Of a DNA stretch of 64,000 nt, positions 37,681-48,614 are shown in pieces. Numbering within the stretch: position 1 is the stretch's first letter; each line of letters starts with the position of its first letter. The DNA lies in the NCBI RefSeq assembly GCF_003032475.1, contig NZ_CP028369.1, forward strand, positions 1,116,001 to 1,180,000, in the 5' to 3' direction. The position numbers and the translations under genes were made by a program. The stretch is from Streptomyces sp. P3 (GTDB taxonomy: Bacteria; Actinomycetota; Actinomycetes; Streptomycetales; Streptomycetaceae). The notes beneath the pieces were generated by a model. That model was not told the DNA's origin and searched no databases. It was given only the letters and a program-made list of their open reading frames with translations.

Positions 37681-37713
37681 CGATCCCCGGACGGTCGGAC
37701 CGTCCGGGGATCG
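37681..37713. terminator. Bidirectional terminator between DUF397 gene and mdh
   Basis: A perfect 15-bp stem (37681-37695 with 37699-37713), loop CGG, between convergent genes: 18 nt after the DUF397 stop and 13 nt before the mdh stop. Confidence 0.85.
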
Positions 37714-37726
37714 CTGGTGTTCAGGC

Positions 37727-39154
<1,428 letters not shown>

Positions 39155-39601
39155 TCAGCCGAGGACGAGCGCGCCGCCGACAACGGCGAGCAGCAGCGCC
39201 AGCAGGAGCAGGGCCGCGTAGAGCAGGAGGCGTCCGGCCGATCCGGGTGCGGGCTCCTCCGGACGGTCCCACCAGGGAACCGTCGGATCCTCCTGGTATG
39301 CCTCGGTCGGGTCGGCCGGTGCCGGGCGCGGCCAGGCCTCGACCGCCAGCTCCCAGCGGACGACGTGCCGTTCGGCCTCCGCACCGGCCAGTCCCGCGAC
39401 CCGGCACAGCGCGGCGACGGCCTGCCGGGGCGGCGGCTGGACGGCGTTGAGGTAACGCTGCCAGGAGGACTTGCTGTACGCGGTGCGCGCGCCGAGTGCG
39501 GCAAGACTGAGGCCCGTACCGTCCTTGAGCTGCCGCAACTGCTCCACGAAGTGCCGCACCTCCGACGGCAGCCCGTCCGGCAGCGGCTGCCAGGCGCCCA
39601 T
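39155..39601 (-). CDS. XRE-type helix-turn-helix protein with C-terminal TM anchor
   Basis: About 148 aa. The N-terminal half is a helix-turn-helix (VRHFVEQLRQLKDGTGLSLAALGARTAYSKSSWQRYLNAVQPPPRQAVAALCRVAG), followed by an acidic Pro/Trp-rich linker and a C-terminal transmembrane helix (about 128-147). The layout resembles membrane-tethered RodZ-like or streptomycete XRE/TM proteins, role unknown. ATG 39601 is preferred because GGAAGG lies about 10 nt upstream; GTG 39610 is an alternative. Confidence 0.8.
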   Translation of the reverse strand: MGAWQPLPDGLPSEVRHFVEQLRQLKDGTGLSLAALGARTAYSKSSWQRYLNAVQPPPRQAVAALCRVAGLAGAEAERHVVRWELAVEAWPRPAPADPTEAYQEDPTVPWWDRPEEPAPGSAGRLLLYAALLLLALLLAVVGGALVLG

Positions 39602-39776
39602 CCCGCCCACCTTCCCTTCGGTTCGTTGAGGGGACGACGCGGGACGGCAGGTCGGTTCCGCTGACGGCGGCGACCGTGCCCGGGCGCGCGCAGGGTAGCG
39701 GAACGGTCACTTCCGTGCCACAGCGTCCGGACAGCTGTTGAACAGGCCGTTCGCGATGCGAGAGCGTGGCACACGT

Positions 39777-39816
39777 CGGCGGCCCGTCCTTCTCGGGGGA
39801 TGAGGACGGGCCGCCG
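39777..39816 (-). terminator. Terminator after the DUF3017 gene
   Basis: A perfect 14-bp stem (39777-39790 with 39803-39816), 12-nt loop, located directly downstream (minus strand) of the stop at 39828. Confidence 0.75.
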
Positions 39817-39827
39817 GTCGCGTGCGG

Positions 39828-40367
39828 TCAGTTGCTGCTGACCGTGAAGTGCAGGGTGTCCTTGAGGAACGGGATCTGCAGCAACGGTTCCGGCTGCGCC
39901 ATCAGCGCCAGCAGGACGATGACCGTGCCGAGCACCCCGTAGGTCACGATGTCGGTGAAGCGGGAGCGCACCGCGAGCATGCCGACGCCGGGCAGCAGCC
40001 AGCGCAGGACCGCGCCGGTCAGCAGTCCGACGCCGATCAGGATGGTGCCGATCCGGAACACGTCGAGCGCCGTCACCAGCAGACCGAGTGCGACGATGCC
40101 CAGCACGGCGATGATCGGCCACTGCCGGGCGGCCAGCGCGTCGCCCGGCGCCGCCCTCCCGGCACCCTCGGGACGCGCGGTGTCCCGGGTGAACTTGGGG
40201 AAGCGGCGGGTGGTGCGGCGCGGTACGCCGTCGGCGTCGGGCGCGCTGATCGGATCCCGCACCTCGATGTCGTCGCCGCCCTCGACCCCGTGGCCGCCCC
40301 CGCCGGCGATACGGCCGTCCGACCCGTCCATGTCGTCGGCCTTCCCGAAGACGCCGTCAGCCGACAC
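39828..40367 (-). CDS. DUF3017 membrane protein
   Basis: A 179-aa protein: about 80 acidic/polar residues, then three transmembrane helices (about 84-103, 105-125 and 138-157) in the DUF3017 pattern [56 protein letters not shown]. Function unknown. GTG 40367 lies inside the folD 3' end (11-nt overlap), so it is translationally coupled to folD. Confidence 0.87.
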   Translation of the reverse strand: MSADGVFGKADDMDGSDGRIAGGGGHGVEGGDDIEVRDPISAPDADGVPRRTTRRFPKFTRDTARPEGAGRAAPGDALAARQWPIIAVLGIVALGLLVTALDVFRIGTILIGVGLLTGAVLRWLLPGVGMLAVRSRFTDIVTYGVLGTVIVLLALMAQPEPLLQIPFLKDTLHFTVSSN

Positions 40368-41211
40368 TGCGCTCCGCCGCCTCGACCACGTTGACGAGCA
40401 GCTGGGCGCGGGTCATCGGGCCCACCCCGCCGGGGTTCGGGGAGATCCAGCCGGCCACCTCACGGACATCGGGGTGGACGTCGCCGACGATCTTCCCCTC
40501 CGCGTTGCGGGAGACGCCGACGTCGAGCACGGCCGCGCCCGGCTTGACGTCCTCGGCCCGCACCAGGTGGGCGGAACCGGCGGCGGCGACGATGACGTCG
40601 GCCCGCCTCAGGTGCGCCGAGAGGTCGCGGGTGCCGGTGTGGCACTGGGTCACCGTCGCGTTCTCGCTGCGCCGGGTCAGCAGCAGCGGCATCGGACGGC
40701 CGATGGTGACGCCGCGGCCGACGACCACGACCTCCGCGCCCTTGATCTCGACGCCGTACCGGCGCAGCAGCGTGAGCACGCCGTTGGGGGTGCAGGGCAG
40801 CGGGGCGGGCTCGTTCAGGACCAGCCGGCCGAGGTTCGTCGGGTGCAGGCCGTCGGCGTCCTTCGCCGGGTCCATCAGCTCCAGGATCCGGTTCTCGTCG
40901 ATGCCCCTGGGCAGCGGCAGCTGCACGATGTAACCGGTGCAGGTGGGGTCGTCGTTCAGTTCGCGGACGACCGCCTCGATCTCCTCCTGGGTGGCCGTGT
41001 CCGGCAGTTCGCGCTGGATGGAGGCGATGCCGACCTCGGCGCAGTCACGGTGTTTGCCGGCCACGTACTTCTGGCTGCCGGGGTCGGCGCCGACGAGGAT
41101 CGTGCCGAGTCCGGGCGTCACGCCCTTCTCCTTCAGCGCCGCCACGCGGGCGGTCAGATCGGACTTGATCTCGGCTGCGGTGGCCTTGCCATCGAGAATC
41201 TGGGCGGTCAT
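40357..41211 (-). CDS. folD: Bifunctional methylenetetrahydrofolate dehydrogenase/cyclohydrolase
   Basis: A 284-aa FolD with [15 protein letters not shown] (catalytic lysine in the YxxxK context), the folate-binding [13 protein letters not shown] and C-terminal [17 protein letters not shown], plus the NADP motif [12 protein letters not shown]. It converts 5,10-methylene-THF to 10-formyl-THF and so links GlyA to purine synthesis (PurN, PurH, also here). ATG 41211 is chosen as the family start. The leader was checked for a ZTP motif; none seen. Confidence 0.97.
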   Translation of the reverse strand: MTAQILDGKATAAEIKSDLTARVAALKEKGVTPGLGTILVGADPGSQKYVAGKHRDCAEVGIASIQRELPDTATQEEIEAVVRELNDDPTCTGYIVQLPLPRGIDENRILELMDPAKDADGLHPTNLGRLVLNEPAPLPCTPNGVLTLLRRYGVEIKGAEVVVVGRGVTIGRPMPLLLTRRSENATVTQCHTGTRDLSAHLRRADVIVAAAGSAHLVRAEDVKPGAAVLDVGVSRNAEGKIVGDVHPDVREVAGWISPNPGGVGPMTRAQLLVNVVEAAERSVG

Positions 41212-41494
41212 GGTTCCATCCTCGCGGATGACGGCCTCCCGGTTCCAATCCGGGGGAACCCGTACGGGGCGACGGGTGGGGCTTGTCACGTGTGCGGACG
41301 TGATCGTTGATGTTGCACTTGCACAACACATCCTCTTTGCCGCGGAATGCGGCTGGACAACAAACCGGCCATTGCAGAACGATTGACGGCACAGTGCCGC
41401 GGGCAGTACCGGGGGGACGAACCGCATCTGTAGAACCTTCCTCCGAGCCAGGCCGCGCGTCCCCGCACTCGAGTGCAACGGAGGAAGGACCGCC

Positions 41495-42124
41495 ATGAGT
41501 TTCGGCGACCCGAACAACCCCTACGGCCCGCCGCCCCAGCAGCCGCCGACTTCTCCCGTCTACGGGTACCCCCAGCAGCCCCCGGCGCCGACCGGCCCGC
41601 CGCCGGGCTACGGCTACCCGCAGCAACCGGGGTACCCCGGTTACCCGGGGGTCAACGCCATGCCCCAGTCGATGCCCGGTCTCATGGTCACCGCGCGGGT
41701 TCTGCTGTACATCGTGGCGGCCGTGCAGATCCTCATCGGCGTCTTCGCCGTCTTCGGCGCCGCCACCATCAACGACGCGTCCAACTCCGGCGAGGACACC
41801 TTCGGCAGCAACGGGCTCTCCGACCTCGGCCACGCCTCGGCCGGCATCATCTTCGTCATGGCGGTGGTGTTCCTCGGCCTCGCCGGCCTGTCCATCACAC
41901 TGGGCGTCAAGTTCACCCGGGGCGGTCAGGGCATCCGCATCACCACGATGGTCTACGGCATTCTCGGCGCGCTCTTCGGCGTGCTCATCCTGATCGGATC
42001 CGCCGACGCGGGGTCCTCCGCCGCACTGGTGTGGGCACTCCTGTGGATCGGCTTCGGCGGCATCATGGCTGCGGCCATGATCGCCCCTACCGGTTCGGCC
42101 TGGTTCAACCGTCCCCGGTACTGA
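41495..42124 (+). CDS. Membrane protein with Pro/Tyr/Gln-rich N-terminus
   Basis: A 209-aa protein: about 60 disordered residues with PQQP and GYPGYPG repeats, then four transmembrane helices (about 65-87, 112-133, 146-165, 172-194). This architecture is frequent in streptomycetes and of unknown function. ATG 41495 has GGAGGAAGG 9 nt upstream. Divergent from folD across 283 bp that include an imperfect TGTTG/CAACA repeat (41311-41328). Confidence 0.83.
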   Translation: MSFGDPNNPYGPPPQQPPTSPVYGYPQQPPAPTGPPPGYGYPQQPGYPGYPGVNAMPQSMPGLMVTARVLLYIVAAVQILIGVFAVFGAATINDASNSGEDTFGSNGLSDLGHASAGIIFVMAVVFLGLAGLSITLGVKFTRGGQGIRITTMVYGILGALFGVLILIGSADAGSSAALVWALLWIGFGGIMAAAMIAPTGSAWFNRPRY

Positions 42125-42208
42125 CCGCGACACGCTGCCGGCCGCCCGGTGACCGGAGCTCGATGAACCGGTCGGTGAGCGCCGCAACAGCGTCTTCCCG
42201 CCTTACCC

Positions 42209-42245
42209 CGACAGGGCCGTGCCACGACGTGGCACGGCCCTGTCG
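42209..42245 (+). terminator. Terminator after the Pro-rich membrane protein gene
   Basis: An 18-bp perfect inverted repeat (42209-42226 with 42228-42245) around a single central base; the innermost pairs would open to form the loop. It lies 85 nt after the stop at 42124. Confidence 0.75.
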
Positions 42246-42364
42246 CGCACGTCGTGAACCGTCCGCGCAGGGTCGAGGCCTCGTGGTCCGTGCGGAGCCT
42301 CCGTTACTCTGCCCCCCTCGGGCCGGGGGCCCGCCCGCCGGGCGTCTGAGGAGGGGACGACTTC

Positions 42365-43102
42365 ATGTACAGCCTCATCGTCGTGCCACCGCCGTGTGAG
42401 GGCACCGACGGCCAGATCAGAGTCGCCACGGGGGAACGGCTGACGTTCGGCAGGGCCGCGGGCGGGGGCCTCCTCATCGCACATGAAGGAGTACCCCGGG
42501 CCGCCGGGGAGATCACGGCGCACCGCACGTTCTGGCTGCTCAGCAACCACAGCGAGGACCAGACCTACGTGGTCGAGAACCCGGAGGGCGCGGGAGAGCA
42601 CGTGAAGGTGGCGCCGGGCCGGCAGGAGGCGCCCGTGCCCTTCGAGTTCTCGCGCGTCGTCCTGCCCGCCGCGGGCGACCTGCTCGCCTTCGAGGTATGG
42701 GCGCCACGCCACGTCTTCCGCAGCGTCGCCCGCCACGGACTGGCCGGGGACCGCACCGCTCCGGCGTTCTGCCTCGACCGCACCAAACGGTACTTCGCGG
42801 TCCTGGCCGCCCTGTGCGAACCGCGCCTGCGTGGCGAGCCGCACGCCCCGCTGCCCGCCGTGGAGCAGCTGGTGGACCGGTTACGGCCCGTCTGGCCCGC
42901 GGTCAGCCGCTCTGCCGTGTACTGGAACGTCGACTACCTCGCGGTCAAACTGCGACTGCGGTCCGACCCGGACGTGACGGAGCCGGGCCGGCGCCTCAAC
43001 GGCAAGAAGGAGTCGCTGGTCTCCCTGGCGCTCCGGTTCGACCTCGTCCGCGAGGACGACCTCTGCGTGCTCAGCCCGGCCCTGAGCGGTGTCGTCCGGT
43101 GA
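42365..43102 (+). CDS. FHA-like domain protein coupled to the Ser/Thr kinase
   Basis: A 245-aa protein. Residues 1-110 look like a diverged FHA domain (ERLTFGRAAGGGLLIAHEGVPRAAGEITAHRTFWLLSNHSEDQTYVVENP) without the usual SxxH; the second half (about 125-235) resembles a helical winged-helix-like region (RTKRYFAVLAALCEPRLRG ... YLAVKLRLRSDPD). FHA domains read phosphothreonine, and the kinase gene starts within its stop (GTGA), so it is a likely substrate or adaptor of that kinase. ATG 42365 has GAGGGGA upstream. Confidence 0.75.
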   Translation: MYSLIVVPPPCEGTDGQIRVATGERLTFGRAAGGGLLIAHEGVPRAAGEITAHRTFWLLSNHSEDQTYVVENPEGAGEHVKVAPGRQEAPVPFEFSRVVLPAAGDLLAFEVWAPRHVFRSVARHGLAGDRTAPAFCLDRTKRYFAVLAALCEPRLRGEPHAPLPAVEQLVDRLRPVWPAVSRSAVYWNVDYLAVKLRLRSDPDVTEPGRRLNGKKESLVSLALRFDLVREDDLCVLSPALSGVVR

Positions 43103-44553
43103 CCGGCCGAACGAACAGGTCGCCCGGACCGCACACCGTGCCCGTCCCCAAGGGCTACCGGGTCGGCCGCTGGGAGGTGTGCGAACCCCTCGCGTCCGGT
43201 GCCTTCGCGACCGTGTACGCGGCAAGGAACACGCGGCCCGGTGCCGGCGATGCCGCAATGCCGCCACACGCGGCGCTGAAGTTCCTGCCGACCGGCACGA
43301 GCACCCCACGCCAACTGCACCACCTGCGGGAACTGGCCGCACGCGAGGTCGAGTTGCTTCGACGGCTCCGCGCACCCCGGCTCATCGGCATGCATGAGAC
43401 GCTCACCGTCGAGGACCCGGACCACCCCGAACTCGACGGCGCCACCGTGCTCGTCCTGGAGCGCGCCGAGGGCTCGTTGGACTCCTTGCTCGACCAGGAT
43501 CCGGTCCCGGTGTCCGGACCCGCGCTTCTCGCCCAGGTATGCGCGGGCCTGGTTCAGCTGCACCACGCCGGATGGGTCCACGGCGACCTCAAACCGGGCA
43601 ACGTCCTGCTGATGAAGGACGGTTCGGTACGCCTGGCCGACTTCAACACGTCCGCCGAACTCGAAGGCACCCACGCTCACTCGCTCGCCTTCGCCACCCA
43701 GGACTACACCCCGCCCGAACTTCTGTGGTCCGAGGTCGGCGAACGCGGCACGTGCATCCGTCCTACCGCCGACGTCTGGGCCTACGGGGTCCTCGCGCAC
43801 GTGGTCCTCACCGGTGCGTACCCGCTGCCGGGTGCGTCGGCGGAGGCCCGCAGCGACGCGGGCGTGCGCTATGCCCGGGGCGCGGAGGAACTGCGCCTCT
43901 CGCCCCGGCTCCCGGCCGACTGGCGGCAGATCGTCACCGACTGTCTCTCCCGTACGCACCGGGACCGGGTCGCCCATGACACCGCCACCCTCCTGCGCCG
44001 CGTGGAGGCGGCGGCGGGCGTCACCCGCTCCGGCCGCCTGCCCCGGCTGCGCCCGCGCAGACGGCGCCGGCCCGTCCTGGTCGCCGCAGTCACCGCGGTC
44101 GCCGCGGCGCTTCTGGCCGCTGCCGGGAGTCTCACCTACGCGACCCTGCGGGACGACGGACCGTCGTACGGCTATCACCGCTGCCCGTACCCGTCCGTCT
44201 GCTTCTTCAGCGAGCAGAACGGCAACGGCGAGATGTGCGCGTGGGAGGGCAGCGACCCCGACTGGCTGTCCGGCCGGGAAACCTGCATGTGGACCGCCGA
44301 CCACCCGGTCAGGTCGGTCTACTACAACGCCGACGAGTCCACCGCCCTGAGCGGCGTCGCCTACTACCGGGGGCGCGACTACACCCCCGTCGGCACGGAC
44401 ATCACCCGCCCCAACAGCCACTTGCGCACCGGCTGCACGTCCCAGCACGCCCAGGGCAACCTGGCCGGCACGTACGCCCCCCTGTCCCACCAGCTCGTCC
44501 CGCACTGCGGGGACAGGGACGGCGGACGCAGCGCCACGCCTCCAGGCCGTTGA
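43099..44553 (+). CDS. Transmembrane Ser/Thr protein kinase with extracellular I36-like domain
   Basis: A 484-aa Hanks-type kinase: Gly loop LASGAFATVYAA (about 26-37), catalytic lysine in AALKFLP, catalytic loop VHGDLKPGNVLL (HRD replaced by HGD) and magnesium loop LADFNTS (DFG replaced by DFN), then APE-like YTPPELLW and DVWAYGVLAHVVLTG. After a basic stretch there is one TM helix (about 336-358) and a Cys-rich outer domain (YPSVCFFSEQNGNGEMCAW ... SVYYNAD ... CTSQHAQGNL) resembling peptidase-inhibitor family I36. It may sense an extracellular ligand. Coupled to the FHA-like gene. Altered HRD/DFG leaves activity open. Confidence 0.88.
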   Translation: MTGRTNRSPGPHTVPVPKGYRVGRWEVCEPLASGAFATVYAARNTRPGAGDAAMPPHAALKFLPTGTSTPRQLHHLRELAAREVELLRRLRAPRLIGMHETLTVEDPDHPELDGATVLVLERAEGSLDSLLDQDPVPVSGPALLAQVCAGLVQLHHAGWVHGDLKPGNVLLMKDGSVRLADFNTSAELEGTHAHSLAFATQDYTPPELLWSEVGERGTCIRPTADVWAYGVLAHVVLTGAYPLPGASAEARSDAGVRYARGAEELRLSPRLPADWRQIVTDCLSRTHRDRVAHDTATLLRRVEAAAGVTRSGRLPRLRPRRRRRPVLVAAVTAVAAALLAAAGSLTYATLRDDGPSYGYHRCPYPSVCFFSEQNGNGEMCAWEGSDPDWLSGRETCMWTADHPVRSVYYNADESTALSGVAYYRGRDYTPVGTDITRPNSHLRTGCTSQHAQGNLAGTYAPLSHQLVPHCGDRDGGRSATPPGR

Positions 44554-44698
44554 CGAATCCCGCCCGGGGTCCGCGGCGGGGCGGTGAACGGGCCGAGTGC
44601 CCTGGATAGTTACAGGGACCCGTGCGACCCCGGGCCGCCTACTCTGAGCGCGACCAACGCACAGAGCACGAGACTTCCGACAAGCAGGGGGAAACGCG

Positions 44699-45100
44699 AT
44701 GTCCGGACACACCATGCGCAAGGCGGCCGCCACTCTCACGGCGGCGTTCACACTCGCGAGCGTGGGGGTGTTGGCCGGCGGCACCCCCGCGAGCGCCGCG
44801 ACCTGCTACGACGGCGCGACCTACTTCTCCGGCGAGAGCTACTACCACCCCAGCTCCGGCACCTACACCACGACCTCCCGCTGCAACGACATCAACGTCA
44901 AGATCACCAACCTGCTCATCACTCCGTACCGCAAGGTCAAGGTGTGCTTCTACCCGAGCTCGGCGCCGTCGTACTGCCAGAGCAACTACACGACGGTGGA
45001 CAGCGATTGGACGGTTGTCGCCTCCGACGTGCGGGACGGCACCCGGTACCGGCTCAAGTTCGAGACCCTCTCCTGGGTGCAGGCGTACCGGGCCGCCTGA
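44699..45100 (+). CDS. Small secreted cysteine-containing protein
   Basis: A 133-aa protein with a Sec signal peptide (basic MSGHTMRKAAA, hydrophobic core, cleavage after PASA near residue 33). The mature part of about 100 aa has four cysteines (CYDG, RCND, VCFY, YCQS) that could form two disulfides and is rich in Tyr/Ser/Thr beta-type sequence. I do not recognise a named family; its length and cysteines resemble the outer domain of the upstream kinase in size only. ATG 44699 has GGGGGAAA upstream. Confidence 0.8.
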   Translation: MSGHTMRKAAATLTAAFTLASVGVLAGGTPASAATCYDGATYFSGESYYHPSSGTYTTTSRCNDINVKITNLLITPYRKVKVCFYPSSAPSYCQSNYTTVDSDWTVVASDVRDGTRYRLKFETLSWVQAYRAA

Positions 45101-45164
45101 ACGGGTCCCGCCCGGCAACTCGCCGTACGTACCGCGGGTTTCAGGGGCAGGTTCGCCCACTGAC

Positions 45165-45203
45165 CGGCGCCGGGGCCCGCCGTGACGGCGGGCCCCGGCG
45201 CCG
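45165..45203. terminator. Bidirectional terminator between the secreted protein gene and purH
   Basis: A perfect 18-bp stem (45165-45182 with 45186-45203), loop TGA, between convergent genes. One of the strongest hairpins in the window. Confidence 0.88.
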
Positions 45204-45211
45204 TGTGCGGC

Positions 45212-46795
45212 TCAGTGGAAGAAGTGCCGCGTCCCGGTGAAGTACATCGTCACGCCCGCCTTCTTCGCGGCCTCGACGACCAGCTCGTCACGGACCGAAC
45301 CGCCGGGCTGCACCACGGCCTTCACGCCCGCCTCGACCAGGACCTCGAGCCCGTCGGGGAAGGGGAAGAACGCGTCGGAGGCGGCGTAGGAGCCGCGTGC
45401 CCGCTCCTCCCCGGCCCGCTCCACGGCCAGCTTCGCCGAGTCGACCCGGTTGACCTGCCCCATGCCGACACCGACCGACGCGCCGTCCTTGGCGAGCAGG
45501 ATCGCGTTGGACTTCACCGCCCGGCACGCCCGCCAGGCGAACGCGAGCTCGGCGAGCTCCGGCCCGGACAGCGCCTCGCCGGTCGCGAGCGTCCAGTTCT
45601 CCGGGTCGTCGCCCTCGGCCTGGAGCCGGTCGGTGACCTGGAGCAGCGCGCCGCCGCCCACGGGCTTGAGCTCGACGGGAGCCACGGGGCCCTGCGGCGC
45701 CCTCAGCACCCGGATGTTCTTCTTCTTGGTGAGGGCCTCGAGCGCCCCCTCCTCGTAGTCCGGCGCCACGATGACCTCGGTGAAGATCTCCGCGACCTGC
45801 TCCGCCATCTCCCGGCTCACCGGCCGGTTCACGGCGATGACACCGCCGAACGCCGACAGCGGGTCGCAGGCGTGCGCCCTGCGGTGCGCCTCGGCGACGT
45901 CCGCGCCGACGGCGATCCCGCACGGGTTGGCGTGCTTGATGATCGCGACGGCCGGCTCGGCGTGGTCGTACGCGGCCCGGTGCGCGGCGTCCGTGTCCGT
46001 GTAGTTGTTGTACGACATCTCCTTGCCGTGCAGCTGCTCGGCCTCGGCGAGACCGGCGCCGCTGCCGTCCACGTACAGGGCGGCCGGCTGGTGCGGGTTC
46101 TCGCCGTAGCGCAGGGTGCTCCTGCGCTCCCAGGTCGCGCCGAGGAAGTCGGGGAACCGGGACTCGTCGACCGGCGCGTAGGAGGACGCGAACCAGCTCG
46201 CGACCGCCACGTCGTAGGCGGCGGTGTGCTGGAAGGCCTCCGCGGCGAGCCGCTTGCGGGCGACGAGGTCGAAGCCACCGCCCCGCACGGCCGCGAGGAC
46301 GTCGGCGTACCGGTCGGGGCTGGTGACGACGGCAACCGACGGATGGTTCTTGGCGGCGGCGCGCACCATGGACGGCCCGCCGATGTCGATCTGCTCGACG
46401 CACTCGTCCTCGGAGGCGCCCGAGGCGACGGTCTCGCGGAACGGGTAGAGGTTGACGACGACCAGGTCGAACGGTGCGACGCCCAGCTCGTCCAGCTGCC
46501 GCCGGTGGTCCTCGAGACGCAGGTCGGCGAGGATGCCGGCGTGCACCTTGGGATGCAGGGTCTTCACCCGGCCGTCCAGGCACTCGGGGAAGCCGGTCAG
46601 TTCCTCGACCTTGGTGACGGGGACGCCGGCGGCGGCGATACGGGAGGCGGTGGAACCGGTGGAGACGAGCTCGACACCGCTTTCGTGCAGCCCGCGCGCG
46701 AGCTCTTCGAGACCGGTCTTGTCGTAGACGCTGACGAGCGCGCGACGGATGCCCCGCTTGCTGCTCTCTGCCGTGACAGTGCTGTCGGCGGTCAC
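45212..46795 (-). CDS. purH: Bifunctional AICAR transformylase / IMP cyclohydrolase
   Basis: A 527-aa protein: N-terminal cyclohydrolase ([72 protein letters not shown]) and C-terminal transformylase ([28 protein letters not shown] [21 protein letters not shown]). It catalyses the last two steps of IMP synthesis using 10-formyl-THF. GTG 46795 overlaps the purN stop as GTGA, so the two are coupled. Confidence 0.97.
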   Translation of the reverse strand: MTADSTVTAESSKRGIRRALVSVYDKTGLEELARGLHESGVELVSTGSTASRIAAAGVPVTKVEELTGFPECLDGRVKTLHPKVHAGILADLRLEDHRRQLDELGVAPFDLVVVNLYPFRETVASGASEDECVEQIDIGGPSMVRAAAKNHPSVAVVTSPDRYADVLAAVRGGGFDLVARKRLAAEAFQHTAAYDVAVASWFASSYAPVDESRFPDFLGATWERRSTLRYGENPHQPAALYVDGSGAGLAEAEQLHGKEMSYNNYTDTDAAHRAAYDHAEPAVAIIKHANPCGIAVGADVAEAHRRAHACDPLSAFGGVIAVNRPVSREMAEQVAEIFTEVIVAPDYEEGALEALTKKKNIRVLRAPQGPVAPVELKPVGGGALLQVTDRLQAEGDDPENWTLATGEALSGPELAELAFAWRACRAVKSNAILLAKDGASVGVGMGQVNRVDSAKLAVERAGEERARGSYAASDAFFPFPDGLEVLVEAGVKAVVQPGGSVRDELVVEAAKKAGVTMYFTGTRHFFH

Positions 46796-47421
46796 TGGAT
46801 AACTACCTTTCGTCCCTCAATGCGATAGCCGTTGCGGGCGAGCCGCCCCACGACCTCGACGAGCAGCCTTCGCTCGACTTCCTTGATGCGCTCGTGCAGA
46901 GCGCTCTCGTCGTCCTCGTCCCGGACCTCGACCACGCCCTGGGCGATGATCGGGCCGGTGTCGACGCCGTCGTCGACGAAGTGGACGGTGCAGCCGGTGA
47001 CCCGGGCGCCGTACGCGAGCGCGTCCCGCACTCCGTGGGCCCCGGGGAAACTGGGCAGCAGGGCGGGATGGGTGTTGACGAACCGCCCCCCGAACCGCGC
47101 CAGGAACTCCTTGCCCACGATCTTCATGAACCCGGCGGAGACCACGAGGTCGGGCTCGTGGGCGGCCACCGCCTCGGCGAGCGCGGCGTCCCACTCCGCC
47201 CGGTCCGCGAAGTCCTTGACGCGGCAGACGAAGGTGGGGATACCGGCCCGCTCGGCACGGGCGAGGCCCTCGACGGCCCCCCGGTCCGCCCCGACGGCCA
47301 CCACCTCGGCGCCGTACGCGTCGACGCCGGCGGCGGCGATGGCGTCGAGGAGAGCCTGCAGATTCGTACCGGATCCGGAGACCAGCACGACGAGGCGCTT
47401 GGCCACGGGCTTGGCGGCCAC
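46792..47421 (-). CDS. purN: Phosphoribosylglycinamide formyltransferase
   Basis: A 209-aa GAR transformylase: phosphate-binding [13 protein letters not shown] (14-26), [32 protein letters not shown] with the catalytic Asn and His, and [13 protein letters not shown] with the catalytic Asp. It formylates GAR with 10-formyl-THF in purine synthesis. GTG 47421 has GAAAGGG upstream. First gene of the purN-purH operon. Confidence 0.96.
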   Translation of the reverse strand: MAAKPVAKRLVVLVSGSGTNLQALLDAIAAAGVDAYGAEVVAVGADRGAVEGLARAERAGIPTFVCRVKDFADRAEWDAALAEAVAAHEPDLVVSAGFMKIVGKEFLARFGGRFVNTHPALLPSFPGAHGVRDALAYGARVTGCTVHFVDDGVDTGPIIAQGVVEVRDEDDESALHERIKEVERRLLVEVVGRLARNGYRIEGRKVVIQ

Positions 47422-47704
47422 GGCGGGGCCCTTTCTCGGGGAAGCACGTAAACGGGGGTGGCGACCTGCGCGGGCTTGTGCTTTCGTACGAATGCATCGC
47501 GCCCCCGGATACGGGGAAGCCTACGAAGGAGCCGACCGTCAGCAACGATACCGGCACACCGGGCGGCCCCCGAGGGACGGGGGCGTGGCCGGAAGGTAGC
47601 GTCTGCGGGGAGCGGGGAGCGGGAACGCGGTCGTCGTGCGGTGCGTTCCCCTTACGACAGCTCACACCAGTCAGCCGTATCTCCTAGGGGAAGACGCTCA
47701 TTTG

Positions 47705-48457
47705 ATGCCGGACCGCAGTCTGCGACTCCTCACGCTCCCCCCGCAGTCACCGCAGGGAGGGGAGCGCGGCGCCGTGCTGCTGCGGGAGCGCCCAGCCTCC
47801 CCTCCGGACGCCCCCTCGGGCGACGGCACGCCTCCCGAGGACGACAACCCGTTCGCGCCACCGCCGGAGAACGCCCCCGACCGCCCGTGGCAGCCCCGGC
47901 GTCCGGCGGGCGGCGCCCCCGAGGGCGGCCGGTCCCCGTGGGGCAGTCAGTGGAGCGACCAGCAGCCGGGCCGCTCGCCCGGCGGCTTCGGCGAACGCCC
48001 GGGCCACGGTCCCGACAACGGGAACGGGAACGGCGGGCCGAAACCCGAGAACGGCGGCAAGCGCTGGGACCCCACCGATCCAGCCCAGCGCCGCGCTCGG
48101 TACGCCCTGCTCAGCGGCATGTGGGCCTTCTTCTTCGTCCTCTTCGGCTGGCCGTACGTGGCCCTGCTGCTGGGCGCGCTCGCCCTGAACTGGGGCATCA
48201 GCGCCCTGCGCGCCAAGCCCCGCAGCCCGTCCCCCGACAGCCCGGAGAGCGGCCCCCGCCCGCAGAAGACCGCCGCGGTGAGCGGCGTGGTCACCGCCTC
48301 CCTGGCGCTGGCCCTGGTCGCCGCGAGCTTCACCGCGCAACTCGTCTACCAGGACTACTACACCTGCACCAACGACGCCCTCACCAACGAGGCGAAGCAG
48401 TCCTGCAACGACCTTCTGCCGAAGGAACTGCGGAAGATCCTGGGGACCGACTCCTGA
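47705..48457 (+). CDS. Pro-rich membrane protein
   Basis: A 250-aa protein. The first 140 residues are Pro/Gly/Asn-rich and probably disordered (with an NGNGNGG repeat), followed by two transmembrane helices (about 149-169 and 197-222 region) and a short Cys-containing extracellular tail ([29 protein letters not shown]). Resembles DUF4190-type streptomycete membrane proteins; function unknown. ATG 47705 is taken; AGGGG lies 15 nt upstream and a TTG immediately before is an alternative. Confidence 0.75.
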   Translation: MPDRSLRLLTLPPQSPQGGERGAVLLRERPASPPDAPSGDGTPPEDDNPFAPPPENAPDRPWQPRRPAGGAPEGGRSPWGSQWSDQQPGRSPGGFGERPGHGPDNGNGNGGPKPENGGKRWDPTDPAQRRARYALLSGMWAFFFVLFGWPYVALLLGALALNWGISALRAKPRSPSPDSPESGPRPQKTAAVSGVVTASLALALVAASFTAQLVYQDYYTCTNDALTNEAKQSCNDLLPKELRKILGTDS

Positions 48458-48595
48458 GGCGGGGCTCCTGAGGCGGGGCTCCTGAGGCAGAAGCCCTGAG
48501 GACGCACTCCTGGGACTTCACTCCTGCGGACGCACTCGTGGGGCAACACGCTCCTGAGGACGCGCTCGTGAGGGCAACACGCTCGTGGGGACCGC
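48458..48595. repeat. Degenerate short direct repeats downstream of the membrane protein gene
   Basis: Two and a half copies of GCGGGGCTCCTGAG (from 48461) are followed by diverged copies of motifs such as ACGCACTCCTG, CACTCGTGGGG and AACACGCTC. The stretch lies between convergent stops and codes for nothing recognisable; it probably arose by slippage. Confidence 0.6.
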
Positions 48596-48614
48596 GGGGG
48601 CGTCCGCAGCACGG

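Noticed and set aside
41228..41256. tRNA T-arm-like sequence (cccgg-ttccaat-ccggg) between folD and the membrane protein gene
   Set aside because: The loop lacks the purine at the T57 position, no acceptor, D or anticodon arm fits around it, and it lies in the folD leader. Treated as a plain small hairpin.
41311..41328. Operator-like repeat TGTTG...CAACA upstream of folD
   Set aside because: Only five outer pairs match and the inner bases do not; no regulator gene is adjacent. Not enough to call an operator.
41212..41330. ZTP riboswitch before folD
   Set aside because: The GACTGGCG and GGGGAGCG blocks found before glyA are absent here on either strand.
47422..47600. ZTP or purine riboswitch before purN
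   Set aside because: No conserved pfl or purine-aptamer blocks could be aligned in this leader.
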